From assembly GCA_934247335.1 (NCBI GenBank), contig CAKQJJ010000078.1, forward strand, positions 1-6,427: a DNA stretch of 6,427 nt, read 5' to 3'. Below the pieces are notes generated by a model. The model was not told the origin of the DNA. It did no database searches and saw only the letters and a list, made by a program, of their open reading frames with translations. A program made the position numbers and the translations under genes. The DNA comes from an uncultured Clostridia bacterium (GTDB lineage Bacteria; Bacillota; Clostridia; Christensenellales; Pumilibacteraceae). Shown piece after piece: positions 1 to 5,549 of this stretch (the stretch's first letter is position 1; each line of letters starts with the position of its first letter).

Positions 1-1569
1 CCCGCAGATCCCACCAAGCCCGACAACGGAGATATTTCGTATACGTTTGAAGGTTGGTATACCGCAGACGGCGTTAAGTGGAATTTCGACACCGATACCG
101 TCAAGGGCGAAATGACCCTCGAAGCTCGCTTCACCGAAAACGTAAGAACTTATACCTATACTTACGTTCTCGTTCCCGAAACCAAAAAACTTATGGGCGT
201 GGAAAGCGAACTGTTCACGATCAAAGACGAAGACGTCACCGCAACCCTTACCAAGGGCGACGAAACCACTTCGCTCGAAGTGAACAACGGAACTGTCACC
301 GTTACCGCTCCCCGCGGCAACTATAAGGTTACATTCGGTTACAAGGGACAGGAAATCGAAAAGGCCCTGTATTTGCAGACCGACGGCGAAGCAAAAGTAA
401 CCGTTCAGCAGAATATGCAGATTGCCGGAAAAGCAGGCGATCTCGATTCGTTCGGCAGCAACTACACCGTTGAAGGTAACACCATCACGCTTACCAAGCA
501 CACCTATGCATACCTCGGCGGCGAAGAACCCACCGATACTCTGTATATGGAAGCTTACGTCGAATTTACGAGCGGCGTAGGAACCATGGTAGGTATGATG
601 CCCGCAGCCGAACACAAAGCTCTTTCGGCAGGCGGAGATAAACTCGTGTTCTCGTACAGCGCGATGAACAGACTTTATTATGCAGAATCCACCACCTGGG
701 ATGGTGCCGGAATTACTGCGTTCAACGCATATATCGACGACGATTTCGCACCTCTTTCCGGATGCAAAATGGCAGTTGCGCGCGTAGGAAACGAATATTA
801 CGTGTTCCTGCAAGATAAGCTCTTTGCTTATTACGTAAACGACAACTTCGGCAAGGCAGACTTCGGTTTCTCCTGCACGCAGGTAAGCGACGTCAGCATT
901 AAGTTCAGCAATATCGCCTACACCGTAAGCGAAAAGGCCGTAAAAGAAATAGTAGAAAAGAACGGCGCGGATAAAAAGTATTACGCAAACAACGATACGT
1001 ATATCGGCGGTTCGATTAAGTATCCCAACGGAAATGCTTACGCTTCGTTCGGCGCAAACTGGGGCCTTACAAGTTCAAACAGCGGTTATATGACCAGAGA
1101 AACGTACATTTACGCCACCAATCAAATGGCAAACGTGTACTATCAGGAAGCAGAGTTCGACAGCGCAAAAGGCTGGGTAGGACTGCTGGTAAACACTCTG
1201 GACGGACAGCCGCAGAATAATAAGGGCTGGCTTGCATACGGTATTTATCACGATCCTTCGTGGTCTAAAGCAAGCGGTCAGCTTTATCTGCACGAATACA
1301 AAGCAAGTTGGACGGAAGGAACGTATAAAAAGGACGTAGACCTCGGTACCGGCGACACCTGGAAACTGGGCGTTGCACGTATCCACGATATGTATTACGT
1401 GTTCCTCAACGGCAACCTCGTTCTCGAAGAAACCGTAACCGCATATTCCACCAACAATAACAACAACGCGCTTGCCGCCGACAACGCTTCCGGCTTCGGA
1501 CTTTTCCGCGGCTCGAACTTCAGCGGACAAAAATTACGAATACACCACCGACGTCAACGAAGTGGCTAA
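1..1569 (+). CDS. Large secreted modular protein, 5' fragment (InlB B-repeat plus two LamG-like modules; start missing, frameshifted end)
   Basis: The frame is open from base 1, so the true start and any signal peptide lie upstream. The first 45 or so codons have the Listeria-Bacteroides (InlB B) repeat pattern (TFEGWYT, then WNFDTDTV, then MTLEARF). A small beta-rich module follows (about 145-410) that ends in GNYKVTFGYKGQEI, resembling carboxypeptidase-regulatory-like folds. Two concanavalin A/LamG-like beta-sandwich modules come next (about 415-935 and 985-1530). Each carries the hallmark pair of strands 'MAVARVGNEYYVFLQDKLF' and 'LGVARIHDMYYVFLNGNLV', typical of carbohydrate-binding or laminin-G-like jelly rolls. 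The last sensible residues are GFGLFRGSNFSGQ, after which this frame gives about 13 unrelated residues and stops at 1569. The sequence continues naturally in the +1 frame, so this is the N-terminal part of the protein ending at 3628. Substrate binding and surface location are inferred from the fold class only; no enzyme motif is visible in this fragment. Confidence 0.85.
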   Translation, partial: PADPTKPDNGDISYTFEGWYTADGVKWNFDTDTVKGEMTLEARFTENVRTYTYTYVLVPETKKLMGVESELFTIKDEDVTATLTKGDETTSLEVNNGTVTVTAPRGNYKVTFGYKGQEIEKALYLQTDGEAKVTVQQNMQIAGKAGDLDSFGSNYTVEGNTITLTKHTYAYLGGEEPTDTLYMEAYVEFTSGVGTMVGMMPAAEHKALSAGGDKLVFSYSAMNRLYYAESTTWDGAGITAFNAYIDDDFAPLSGCKMAVARVGNEYYVFLQDKLFAYYVNDNFGKADFGFSCTQVSDVSIKFSNIAYTVSEKAVKEIVEKNGADKKYYANNDTYIGGSIKYPNGNAYASFGANWGLTSSNSGYMTRETYIYATNQMANVYYQEAEFDSAKGWVGLLVNTLDGQPQNNKGWLAYGIYHDPSWSKASGQLYLHEYKASWTEGTYKKDVDLGTGDTWKLGVARIHDMYYVFLNGNLVLEETVTAYSTNNNNNALAADNASGFGLFRGSNFSGQKLRIHHRRQRSG

Positions 1570-3628
1570 AAAGGTTGGCGGAACCGCAACCGCGGAATTC
1601 GACGCAACCGTAACCATGACTCAGAACGGAAAAGAAGTCAAGAGCGGCGATTTGCTCGTTCCCGGACTGCCCGTAACAGTCGGTTTCGTTGCTCCCGAAG
1701 GAAAGGCAATCAAGAGCTACACTCTTACCCGTGACGGAAAGACCGTAGATCTGCGCGTTTCCGGAACCTCGCTCGTGTTCACTCCCGCAACCAGCGGCAA
1801 ATACGTCGCAACCGCAGAGTTTGCCGACGCAGGCGAATCCACGCTTAACCTCACCGTTAAACCCGTAGAACGTAAAGCAGGAGATAAATACTACGCTCTG
1901 TATGATATGACCATCGATTACAGCAAGGTTCAGATCTCCGTACTCAACTTCTCCACCGCAAGAGAACAGACGTTCTATATGTCCAAGGCAAACGACAGCT
2001 TTACCGTTGCAAGCGGATATTGCAAGATCACCGTTTCGTACAATAACATTATTTATTCCGAATACGTGACCATCGACGCCAATACGACGTTCGATTACGT
2101 CGGATTCGTTTCCGACGCATATCTCGGCGGAAAGATCACCAACTCCACCGGCGAACACTTGTCCTTCGATAAGGCAAACCCGACCGGAACTGCCGGTTCC
2201 AACTGGTCGCTCGTAGACGGCAGACGCGACACCGTGCGCGTTACCAGCTACACGTACGCTTATCAGGACGGACTGGTCGGCAACAACTACTACATCGAAG
2301 GTACGTTCGACAGCACCGTTCAGCTTAAAATCGGAACCAACTTCGCAGGACTTCTCGTAAGCCACGGCGAAAACGATCTTTCGGGTGCCGGCGATAAGAA
2401 GTTTGAAGTAACCGTTATCGGAAAAGGTATTTTCGGTACCTATATTCCGTCCAACTGGTCTCCCGCAAACATATTCTCCATCGGTAACTACGAAGACGCA
2501 GGCGCCGACTTCGATCCCACCGCGGTTCGTCTCGGAGTATTGCGCGACGGCATCAACTACTACTTCTTCGTAAACGACGTATACGTTTCGACGTACACTC
2601 TGCCCGAGATCACCTTTGCCGAAAGCGGAGCAGGCGTCGTTGCAAACCTCGACGTAGACGTTACCATCACCAACTTCAACTACACCGTAAACACCGAATT
2701 CCTCACCGCGCTTAAAGCTACCGTTCCGCAGGAAAGCAAGAAGATTGACGTGTATCTGATTGCAGGTCAGTCCAACGCTTCCGGTTGCACCAACGTAGAT
2801 CTGTACGGCGCAGCCGAAACCGATGCGCATTACCTTGCAGGTTACGACAACATCTACTACATGGGTAGCGCAGGCGCTTATTACAGCAACAAGAAAGACT
2901 TCGGTCTTGCTCGTGCCGGTCTTGGCGAAAACAACGGAAGAATGGGACCCGAACTCGGTATGGCAAAAGGCTTGTCCGCATACTACAACAGAGAAAGCGG
3001 CAAAAAAGCCGTAATGATCAAGTACGCGGTAGGCGGAACGAGCTTGCAGGACTACGTCGGCGGTCTTAACGCTTCCGACGGTAACTGGTGCCCGCCCTCC
3101 TGGTTCAAGGATCACACCAAGGCAAACGCAGTTCTTTCCAGCGGACTTTACAACAAGTTTATGGTAGAATTCCAGCAGCGTTGGGCTGAGCTCAAAGCTA
3201 TGGGCTATGAACCCGAAGTTAAGGGTCTGTACTGGATGCAGGGCGAAAGCGACAGAGGAGCAGAAGAAACTTACAAGAAGCTGTTCCAGTTGCTCATCTC
3301 CGATATGCGTGCCGATCTTACCAAATACAGCGGTCAGGATTGCTCCGAAATGCCCGTATTCATCGGTGAAATTTCCCGTACCTGCCAGGATGCTTATGCA
3401 GCTACTATGGCTTCCAACGCAAAATTCATCGCTATGCAGAACGAATTGCCTTCGCTCGTAAGCAACGCGTACGTTATCAACAACAGCATTTACGATATAA
3501 ATGCGCTCAACGGCACCGGAACCAACTATGCCGTAGGTTCGGATAACTGGCATTGGAAGTGGGAAGACGCAATCACCATCGGTGAAAACGTCGGCAAAAG
3601 CATTATCAAAAACGTGCTTAGCAAATAA
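1472..3628 (+). CDS. Same modular protein, 3' fragment: Ig/LamG-like modules and C-terminal SGNH/SASA-type carbohydrate acetylesterase
   Basis: The genuine protein in this frame begins near 1529 (KNYEYTTDVNEV). The ATG at 1472 is only the first start codon in frame and its first 19 or so residues overlap the upstream fragment, so it is unlikely to be a real start. No ribosome site was seen there. Order of modules: divergent InlB/Ig-like (about 1570-1845), small beta module (about 1850-2100), third LamG-like module (about 2100-2695, with RLGVLRDGINYYFFVNDVYV), then a full SGNH hydrolase. Counting from 1472, the esterase shows GQSNASG with nucleophile Ser434 (codon 2771), GPELGMAK near the glycine block, WMQGESD (Gln590, Gly591, Glu592), and DNWHW with Asp691 and His694. 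This set matches the sialate-O-acetylesterase/CE6 acetylesterase family, where Ser-His-Asp removes O-acetyl groups from sialic acid or xylan. The protein ends about 25 residues after the His, with no LPXTG anchor or dockerin. Host-mucin versus plant-glycan substrate cannot be decided here. Confidence 0.87.
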   Translation: MPPTTLPASDFSAARTSADKNYEYTTDVNEVAKKVGGTATAEFDATVTMTQNGKEVKSGDLLVPGLPVTVGFVAPEGKAIKSYTLTRDGKTVDLRVSGTSLVFTPATSGKYVATAEFADAGESTLNLTVKPVERKAGDKYYALYDMTIDYSKVQISVLNFSTAREQTFYMSKANDSFTVASGYCKITVSYNNIIYSEYVTIDANTTFDYVGFVSDAYLGGKITNSTGEHLSFDKANPTGTAGSNWSLVDGRRDTVRVTSYTYAYQDGLVGNNYYIEGTFDSTVQLKIGTNFAGLLVSHGENDLSGAGDKKFEVTVIGKGIFGTYIPSNWSPANIFSIGNYEDAGADFDPTAVRLGVLRDGINYYFFVNDVYVSTYTLPEITFAESGAGVVANLDVDVTITNFNYTVNTEFLTALKATVPQESKKIDVYLIAGQSNASGCTNVDLYGAAETDAHYLAGYDNIYYMGSAGAYYSNKKDFGLARAGLGENNGRMGPELGMAKGLSAYYNRESGKKAVMIKYAVGGTSLQDYVGGLNASDGNWCPPSWFKDHTKANAVLSSGLYNKFMVEFQQRWAELKAMGYEPEVKGLYWMQGESDRGAEETYKKLFQLLISDMRADLTKYSGQDCSEMPVFIGEISRTCQDAYAATMASNAKFIAMQNELPSLVSNAYVINNSIYDINALNGTGTNYAVGSDNWHWKWEDAITIGENVGKSIIKNVLSK
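1529..1533 (+). other. Frameshift junction at an A5 run joining the two halves of the modular esterase gene
   Basis: Upstream codons read ...GSNFSGQ in the frame of base 1; downstream codons read KNYEYTTDV in the next frame, and the switch occurs at or just before AAAAA at 1529-1533. Removing one A gives a continuous ...SGQNYEYTTD. Comparison with the other two LamG-like modules (ends ...VSIKFSNIAYT and ...VTITNFNYT) suggests this junction is 2-4 residues short. A small deletion of 3n+2 bases, for example loss of sequence ending in TT before CAAAAATTAC (which would read FKNY), fits as well as a one-base insertion. The site is not a recognisable programmed slippery sequence. Confidence 0.8.
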
Positions 3629-3676
3629 TTGAATAATACGCGCCCCTGCCTTCGGGCGTAAAACGCGAGGGTAAAG

Positions 3677-3711
3677 AAAAACGGCTACGGAACAATTCCG
3701 CAGTCGTTTTT
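3677..3711 (+). terminator. Intrinsic terminator after the esterase gene
   Basis: A 16-bp stem (3677-3692 with 3696-3711; one G-U pair and one A-C mismatch) closes a 3-nt CAA loop. The left arm starts with AAAAACG and the right arm ends in CGTTTTT, followed by CTCTTGCTTTT. It lies 48 nt after the stop at 3626-3628. The A-run on one side and the T-run on the other make it potentially bidirectional. Confidence 0.85.
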
Positions 3712-3770
3712 CTCTTGCTTTTAAATTAGGTTTATTTGTGCGGGTGTAAAAGGTATTTTCCGATTTGTAG

Positions 3771-3789
3771 GGGAGGGGTTTCCCCTCCC
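3771..3789. repeat. GC-rich perfect hairpin GGGAGGGG-TTT-CCCCTCCC
   Basis: An 8-bp perfect inverted repeat (3771-3778 with 3782-3789) around a TTT loop. It is preceded by TTGTAGG, as with other palindromes in this region. It could act as an RNA hairpin or be the core of a dispersed repeat; there is no T-tract after it to make it a terminator. Confidence 0.75.
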
Positions 3790-3798
3790 GCAGTAAAT

Positions 3799-3967
3799 TG
3801 TAGGGACAGACGTCCTCGGCTGTCCGAGTGTAGTGTTAAGCAAAGCAAGTGATAGAGCATAATTTGGATAATTTCGTTTTGTATTATGTTTTTGACCTCT
3901 TTCGTAGGGAGGGTGGCTTGCTCCCGCCGTAATTCTATTCGGACAGTCGGGGACGCCTGTCCCTACA
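3799..3967. mobile_element. MITE-like element with 29-bp terminal inverted repeats
   Basis: The left end (3799-3827) starts TGTAGGGACAG and the right end (3939-3967) finishes CTGTCCCTACA. The two are inverted copies matching at 26 of 29 positions. Each end is itself a palindrome (GGACAG, 10-nt spacer, CTGTCC). The 169-bp unit is non-coding and contains another hairpin (GGGAG 3907-3911 with CTCCC 3921-3925). I see no clear target-site duplication at the flanks (AAAT left, GTGAG right), so mobility is inferred only from size and inverted ends. It may instead be two adjacent copies of a dispersed palindromic repeat in opposite orientation. Confidence 0.5.
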
Positions 3968-4038
3968 GTGAGAAAATGAGCGTTTGTTTTCTCTCATACC
4001 AAAAAGCGTTGCGGGGCGCGACGCGGCGGCGTAGCCAC

Positions 4039-4173
4039 ATTGACAGCCCGGTGGGCTGTCAATAGCCAAAGCGGGGAGCAATTTATAATTGCGACCTGGG
4101 GCGTCAGCTGGGACACAGTCGCAAGTGTCCCAACGACTTTTTTGCTTCTTTTTTCTTCGCCTGAAAAAAGAAG
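4039..4173. repeat. Series of four perfect hairpins
   Basis: Four different perfect inverted repeats follow one another. (1) ATTGACAGCCC at 4039-4049 with 4053-4063, 11 bp, loop GGT. (2) GCAATT at 4078-4083 with 4087-4092, 6 bp, loop TAT. (3) TGGGACAC at 4109-4116 with 4125-4132, 8 bp, 8-nt loop. (4) CTTCTTTTTTC at 4145-4155 with 4163-4173, 11 bp, 7-nt loop. Spacers between them are only 14, 16 and 12 nt. No coding signal explains them. A structured RNA, a composite mobile repeat or recombination-derived debris are all possible. Confidence 0.75.
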
Positions 4174-4178
4174 ATATT

Positions 4179-4207
4179 TCACACAGCCGAGGACGCCTGT
4201 CCCTACA
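4179..4207. repeat. Third copy of the 29-bp TGTAGGGACAG-type repeat
   Basis: It reads CACAGCCGAGGACGCC then TGTCCCTACA. Its reverse complement matches the left end of the 169-bp element at 26 of 29 positions, with differences mainly at the distal end (CACACAG rather than CGGACAG). Similarity to the 3939-3967 copy carries on outside the repeat (TACAATGAGAA versus TACAGTGAGAA), which suggests the real repeat unit extends beyond 29 bp. Confidence 0.7.
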
Positions 4208-4253
4208 ATGAGAATAATTTCGTTTCGGTATATACGAATAACCTTAAAAAAAG

Positions 4254-4276
4254 CCTCCTTTGCTTTGCAAGGGAGG
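4254..4276. repeat. Hairpin CCTCCTTTGC-TTT-GCAAGGGAGG
   Basis: A 10-bp stem with one T-G pair (4254-4263 with 4267-4276) around a TTT loop, preceded by an A-run (4246-4252). The following stretch to about 4310 (GCTTCGAGCGTTAGCGAG and onward) has the look of a repeat body but contains no gene. Confidence 0.65.
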
Positions 4277-4364
4277 TGGCTTCGAGCGTTAGCGAGAAGA
4301 CGGTGGGATTGTTTGGTGGGCGAACGCAGTTTATTCCTACCGCTCACCCATTTCCTCGTCTCAA

Positions 4365-4430
4365 CCCGTAGGGGAGACCTGTGGTCTCCCGCCTTACAAC
4401 ACGGCTGAAGCTAGCCACTCGCCCTACGGG
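4365..4430. repeat. Nested palindrome: 9-bp outer inverted repeat enclosing an 8-bp hairpin
   Basis: The outer arms CCCGTAGGG (4365-4373) and CCCTACGGG (4422-4430) are perfect inverted copies. They enclose GGGAGACC-TGT-GGTCTCCC (4372-4390, perfect 8 bp, 3-nt loop) and a weaker GGCT/AGCC pair (4403-4416). It lies 40-105 nt past the stop of the reverse-strand pseudouridine synthase and is the only strong structure there, so it might help end that transcript, although no T-tract follows. Confidence 0.65.
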
Positions 4431-4470
4431 ATAATGTCATCATTTATGGATATTCCGCATCATCTTATTT

Positions 4471-5298
4471 TTACAATTCGATTTTTTTGTCGTTCAAATA
4501 CCGTAAACACGAGTCTTCCGCAAAATCGAAAACTAATTTCTTTGCCGTAAGGCGCTGATATTTTGACCCGAAATTGCGGTTTATTTCACTCTTACCGTAT
4601 TTCCCGTCGCCGATTATCGGTAAATCGTGAAAAGCAAGGCTTGCGCGTATCTGGTGCGTAAATCCGCCGGAAATGCGCACGCTAAGCAGCGTTGTCTTGC
4701 CCGAACATTTAATGACGTCGTAATACGTTTCGGTTTTTTCGTACCCGGCGGCGGGGGCGGAGCGCACCGAAACGAACTTTTGCGCCGCGTCTTTTTTCAT
4801 ATAATCGATAAAAACTCCGCTTTTGCTTTTCGGTGTTCCGAAAACCTCGGCTTCGTAATATTTTTTAATTCTGCCCTCTTTAAGCGCGCTCAAAAACGCC
4901 TCAAACGCTTCACGCGTTTTTGCAAACATCACCAGCCCCGACGTGTTTCTGTCTATGCGGTGGACGGGAATAACGCTTTTTCCCGCCTTTTTAAGCTCGT
5001 CCGCCACGTTTTTTTCGCCGTCGCACACCTCGATTTCCTTGCCTTTGTTTACGAAAAGTACGTTTTCGTCCTCGTAAAAAATAGTAAAATTCGGGCGGAA
5101 CGCGCCGTCCGGCAGAAAAATCGTAATCTCGTCGCCCGGAACGACGTCCGAGTTTTCGCGTTGTTTTATTCCGTTTACCGCCACGTCTTTTTTGCGGAGC
5201 GCAGCCGAAAAAGCGGAATAGCTTGCGCCGTCCACGTTTTTTTCAAGCGATTTCAGTAGTTTTTCTGCGCGATTTGCGGTAAACGTTATCTTTTTCAT
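4471..5298 (-). CDS. RluA-family RNA pseudouridine synthase
   Basis: A 275-aa protein that isomerises specific uridines in rRNA or tRNA to pseudouridine in the cytoplasm. Residues 10-65 resemble an S4-like RNA-binding domain (RAEKLLKSL, then KDVAVNG, then VVPGDEITIFLPD). The catalytic domain begins at about 71 (FTIFYEDENVLFVNKGKEI) and carries the family signature PVHRIDRNTSGLVMFAK with catalytic Asp116. The later motif THQIRASLAFHDLPIIGDGKYG sits at 214-235. Where most relatives have GRTHQIR this protein has GFTHQIR, so the Arg before Thr is replaced by Phe. The start MKKITFTANRAEKLLKSL agrees with family N-termini. There is no Shine-Dalgarno sequence before it; instead a promoter ends 6 nt from the ATG. 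Length is near the usual 280-320 aa and the gene looks intact. Which RNA position it modifies (RluC/RluD-like or another) cannot be told from sequence alone. It is a single-gene unit, convergent with the esterase gene and divergent from the metal operon. Confidence 0.93.
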   Translation of the reverse strand: MKKITFTANRAEKLLKSLEKNVDGASYSAFSAALRKKDVAVNGIKQRENSDVVPGDEITIFLPDGAFRPNFTIFYEDENVLFVNKGKEIEVCDGEKNVADELKKAGKSVIPVHRIDRNTSGLVMFAKTREAFEAFLSALKEGRIKKYYEAEVFGTPKSKSGVFIDYMKKDAAQKFVSVRSAPAAGYEKTETYYDVIKCSGKTTLLSVRISGGFTHQIRASLAFHDLPIIGDGKYGKSEINRNFGSKYQRLTAKKLVFDFAEDSCLRYLNDKKIEL

Positions 5299-5304
5299 GC
5301 TTTA

Positions 5305-5333
5305 ATTGTACTAAAATTCGGGCAAAATGGCAA
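5305..5333 (-). promoter_or_regulatory. Promoter of the pseudouridine synthase gene, probably leaderless
   Basis: On the reverse strand, TTGCCA (5333-5328), a 17-nt spacer and TACAAT (5310-5305) form a near-consensus sigma-A promoter. Only six bases (TAAAGC) separate the -10 box from the ATG, so the expected transcription start falls on the A of the start codon. This agrees with the lack of a ribosome binding site. Confidence 0.65.
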
Positions 5334-5360
5334 TCGTTTTCGCCTTTGAAAGCCGAAAAA

Positions 5361-5376
5361 GTCCAATCGTTTGGAC
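5361..5376. repeat. Small perfect hairpin GTCCAA-TCGT-TTGGAC
   Basis: A 6-bp inverted repeat in the gap between the two divergent promoters, upstream of the -35 boxes of both genes. A T6 run follows 8 nt later (5385-5390), too far for a standard terminator. It might be a regulator site; no family consensus is recognised. Confidence 0.35.
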
Positions 5377-5433
5377 GAGAACGGTTTTTTACCCGATATT
5401 TTTCAAAAAAATACGAAATTTTGCGAAAATCGC

Positions 5434-5462
5434 TTGACATATTCCGTGAAGTCGCATATAAT
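5434..5462 (+). promoter_or_regulatory. Consensus sigma-A promoter of the metal-resistance operon
   Basis: TTGACA (5434-5439), a 17-nt spacer and TATAAT (5457-5462) match the housekeeping consensus perfectly. The predicted start point is about 5469. A promoter this strong is typical of genes held off by a dedicated repressor, and the operator follows at once. Confidence 0.93.
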
Positions 5463-5469
5463 ATAAACA

Positions 5470-5487
5470 GTTGAACAATCATTCAAC
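5470..5487 (+). promoter_or_regulatory. ArsR/SmtB-type operator
   Basis: GTTGAA-CAATCA-TTCAAC is a perfect 6-6-6 inverted repeat. Its core TGAACAATCATTCA closely resembles the TGAACA-N2-TATTCA type of operator known for SmtB, CzrA and CadC repressors. It begins at the predicted transcription start, where bound repressor would block RNA polymerase. A further TTCAA half-site follows at 5490-5494. Autoregulation by the ArsR-family gene at 5550 is the natural inference. Confidence 0.82.
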
Positions 5488-5489
5488 CG

Positions 5490-5523
5490 TTCAATCGAAA
5501 CGCAAAAAGAAAATTCGATTGAA
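5490..5523 (+). promoter_or_regulatory. Second inverted repeat in the operon leader, TTCAATCGAA / TTCGATTGAA
   Basis: A perfect 10-bp inverted repeat (5490-5499 with 5514-5523) with an A-rich 14-nt spacer. It lies downstream of the transcription start and 15 nt before the GGAGG ribosome site. It could be a second, wider-spaced repressor site sharing the TTCAA half-site, or an mRNA stem-loop. No T-tract follows, so it is not an attenuator. Confidence 0.55.
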
Positions 5524-5549
5524 GCGTAAGCGAAAACGGAGGCAGGCAT

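Larger units (their letters stand above)
3629..4470. other. Gene-free intergenic region packed with palindromic repeats
   Basis: This 842-bp stretch lies between two convergent genes. After the terminator it consists of short inverted repeats, listed individually, separated by AT-richer filler. The hexamer GTAGGG or its complement CCCTAC occurs seven times (3767, 3800, 3904, 3961, 4201, 4368, 4422), usually at the edge of a palindrome. The two opposite-strand open frames that overlap one another here read through the hairpins and carry no recognisable domain, so I do not call a gene. The pattern suggests accumulated dispersed intergenic repeats rather than one locus with a single job. Confidence 0.75.

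Noticed and set aside
1529..1533. Programmed ribosomal frameshifting at the A5 run
   Set aside because: The needed change is +1, the run is short, there is no X-XXY-YYZ slippery heptamer, and no downstream structure or function was evident; an indel is simpler.
1520..3553. A very long (677-codon) open frame on the reverse strand opposite the esterase gene
   Set aside because: It is a codon-bias shadow: the translation has no domain or motif, while the forward strand encodes recognisable LamG-like and SGNH modules over the same bases.
3994..4408. Two overlapping opposite-strand open frames in the intergenic region
   Set aside because: Both read straight through the perfect hairpins and repeat copies, overlap each other almost fully, and have no ribosome site or recognisable domain.
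3771..4430. CRISPR array
   Set aside because: Repeats differ in sequence, spacing is irregular, one of the three similar copies is inverted, and no cas genes are present.
4627..5259. Forward-strand 210-codon frame opposite the pseudouridine synthase
   Set aside because: Arg/Phe/Val-rich shadow translation without motifs; the reverse strand carries the HRID catalytic signature.
5463..5549. Riboswitch or attenuator in the leader of the metal operon
   Set aside because: The leader is only about 80 nt, has one simple stem and no T-tract or known metal-riboswitch signature; control by the ArsR-family protein explains it.
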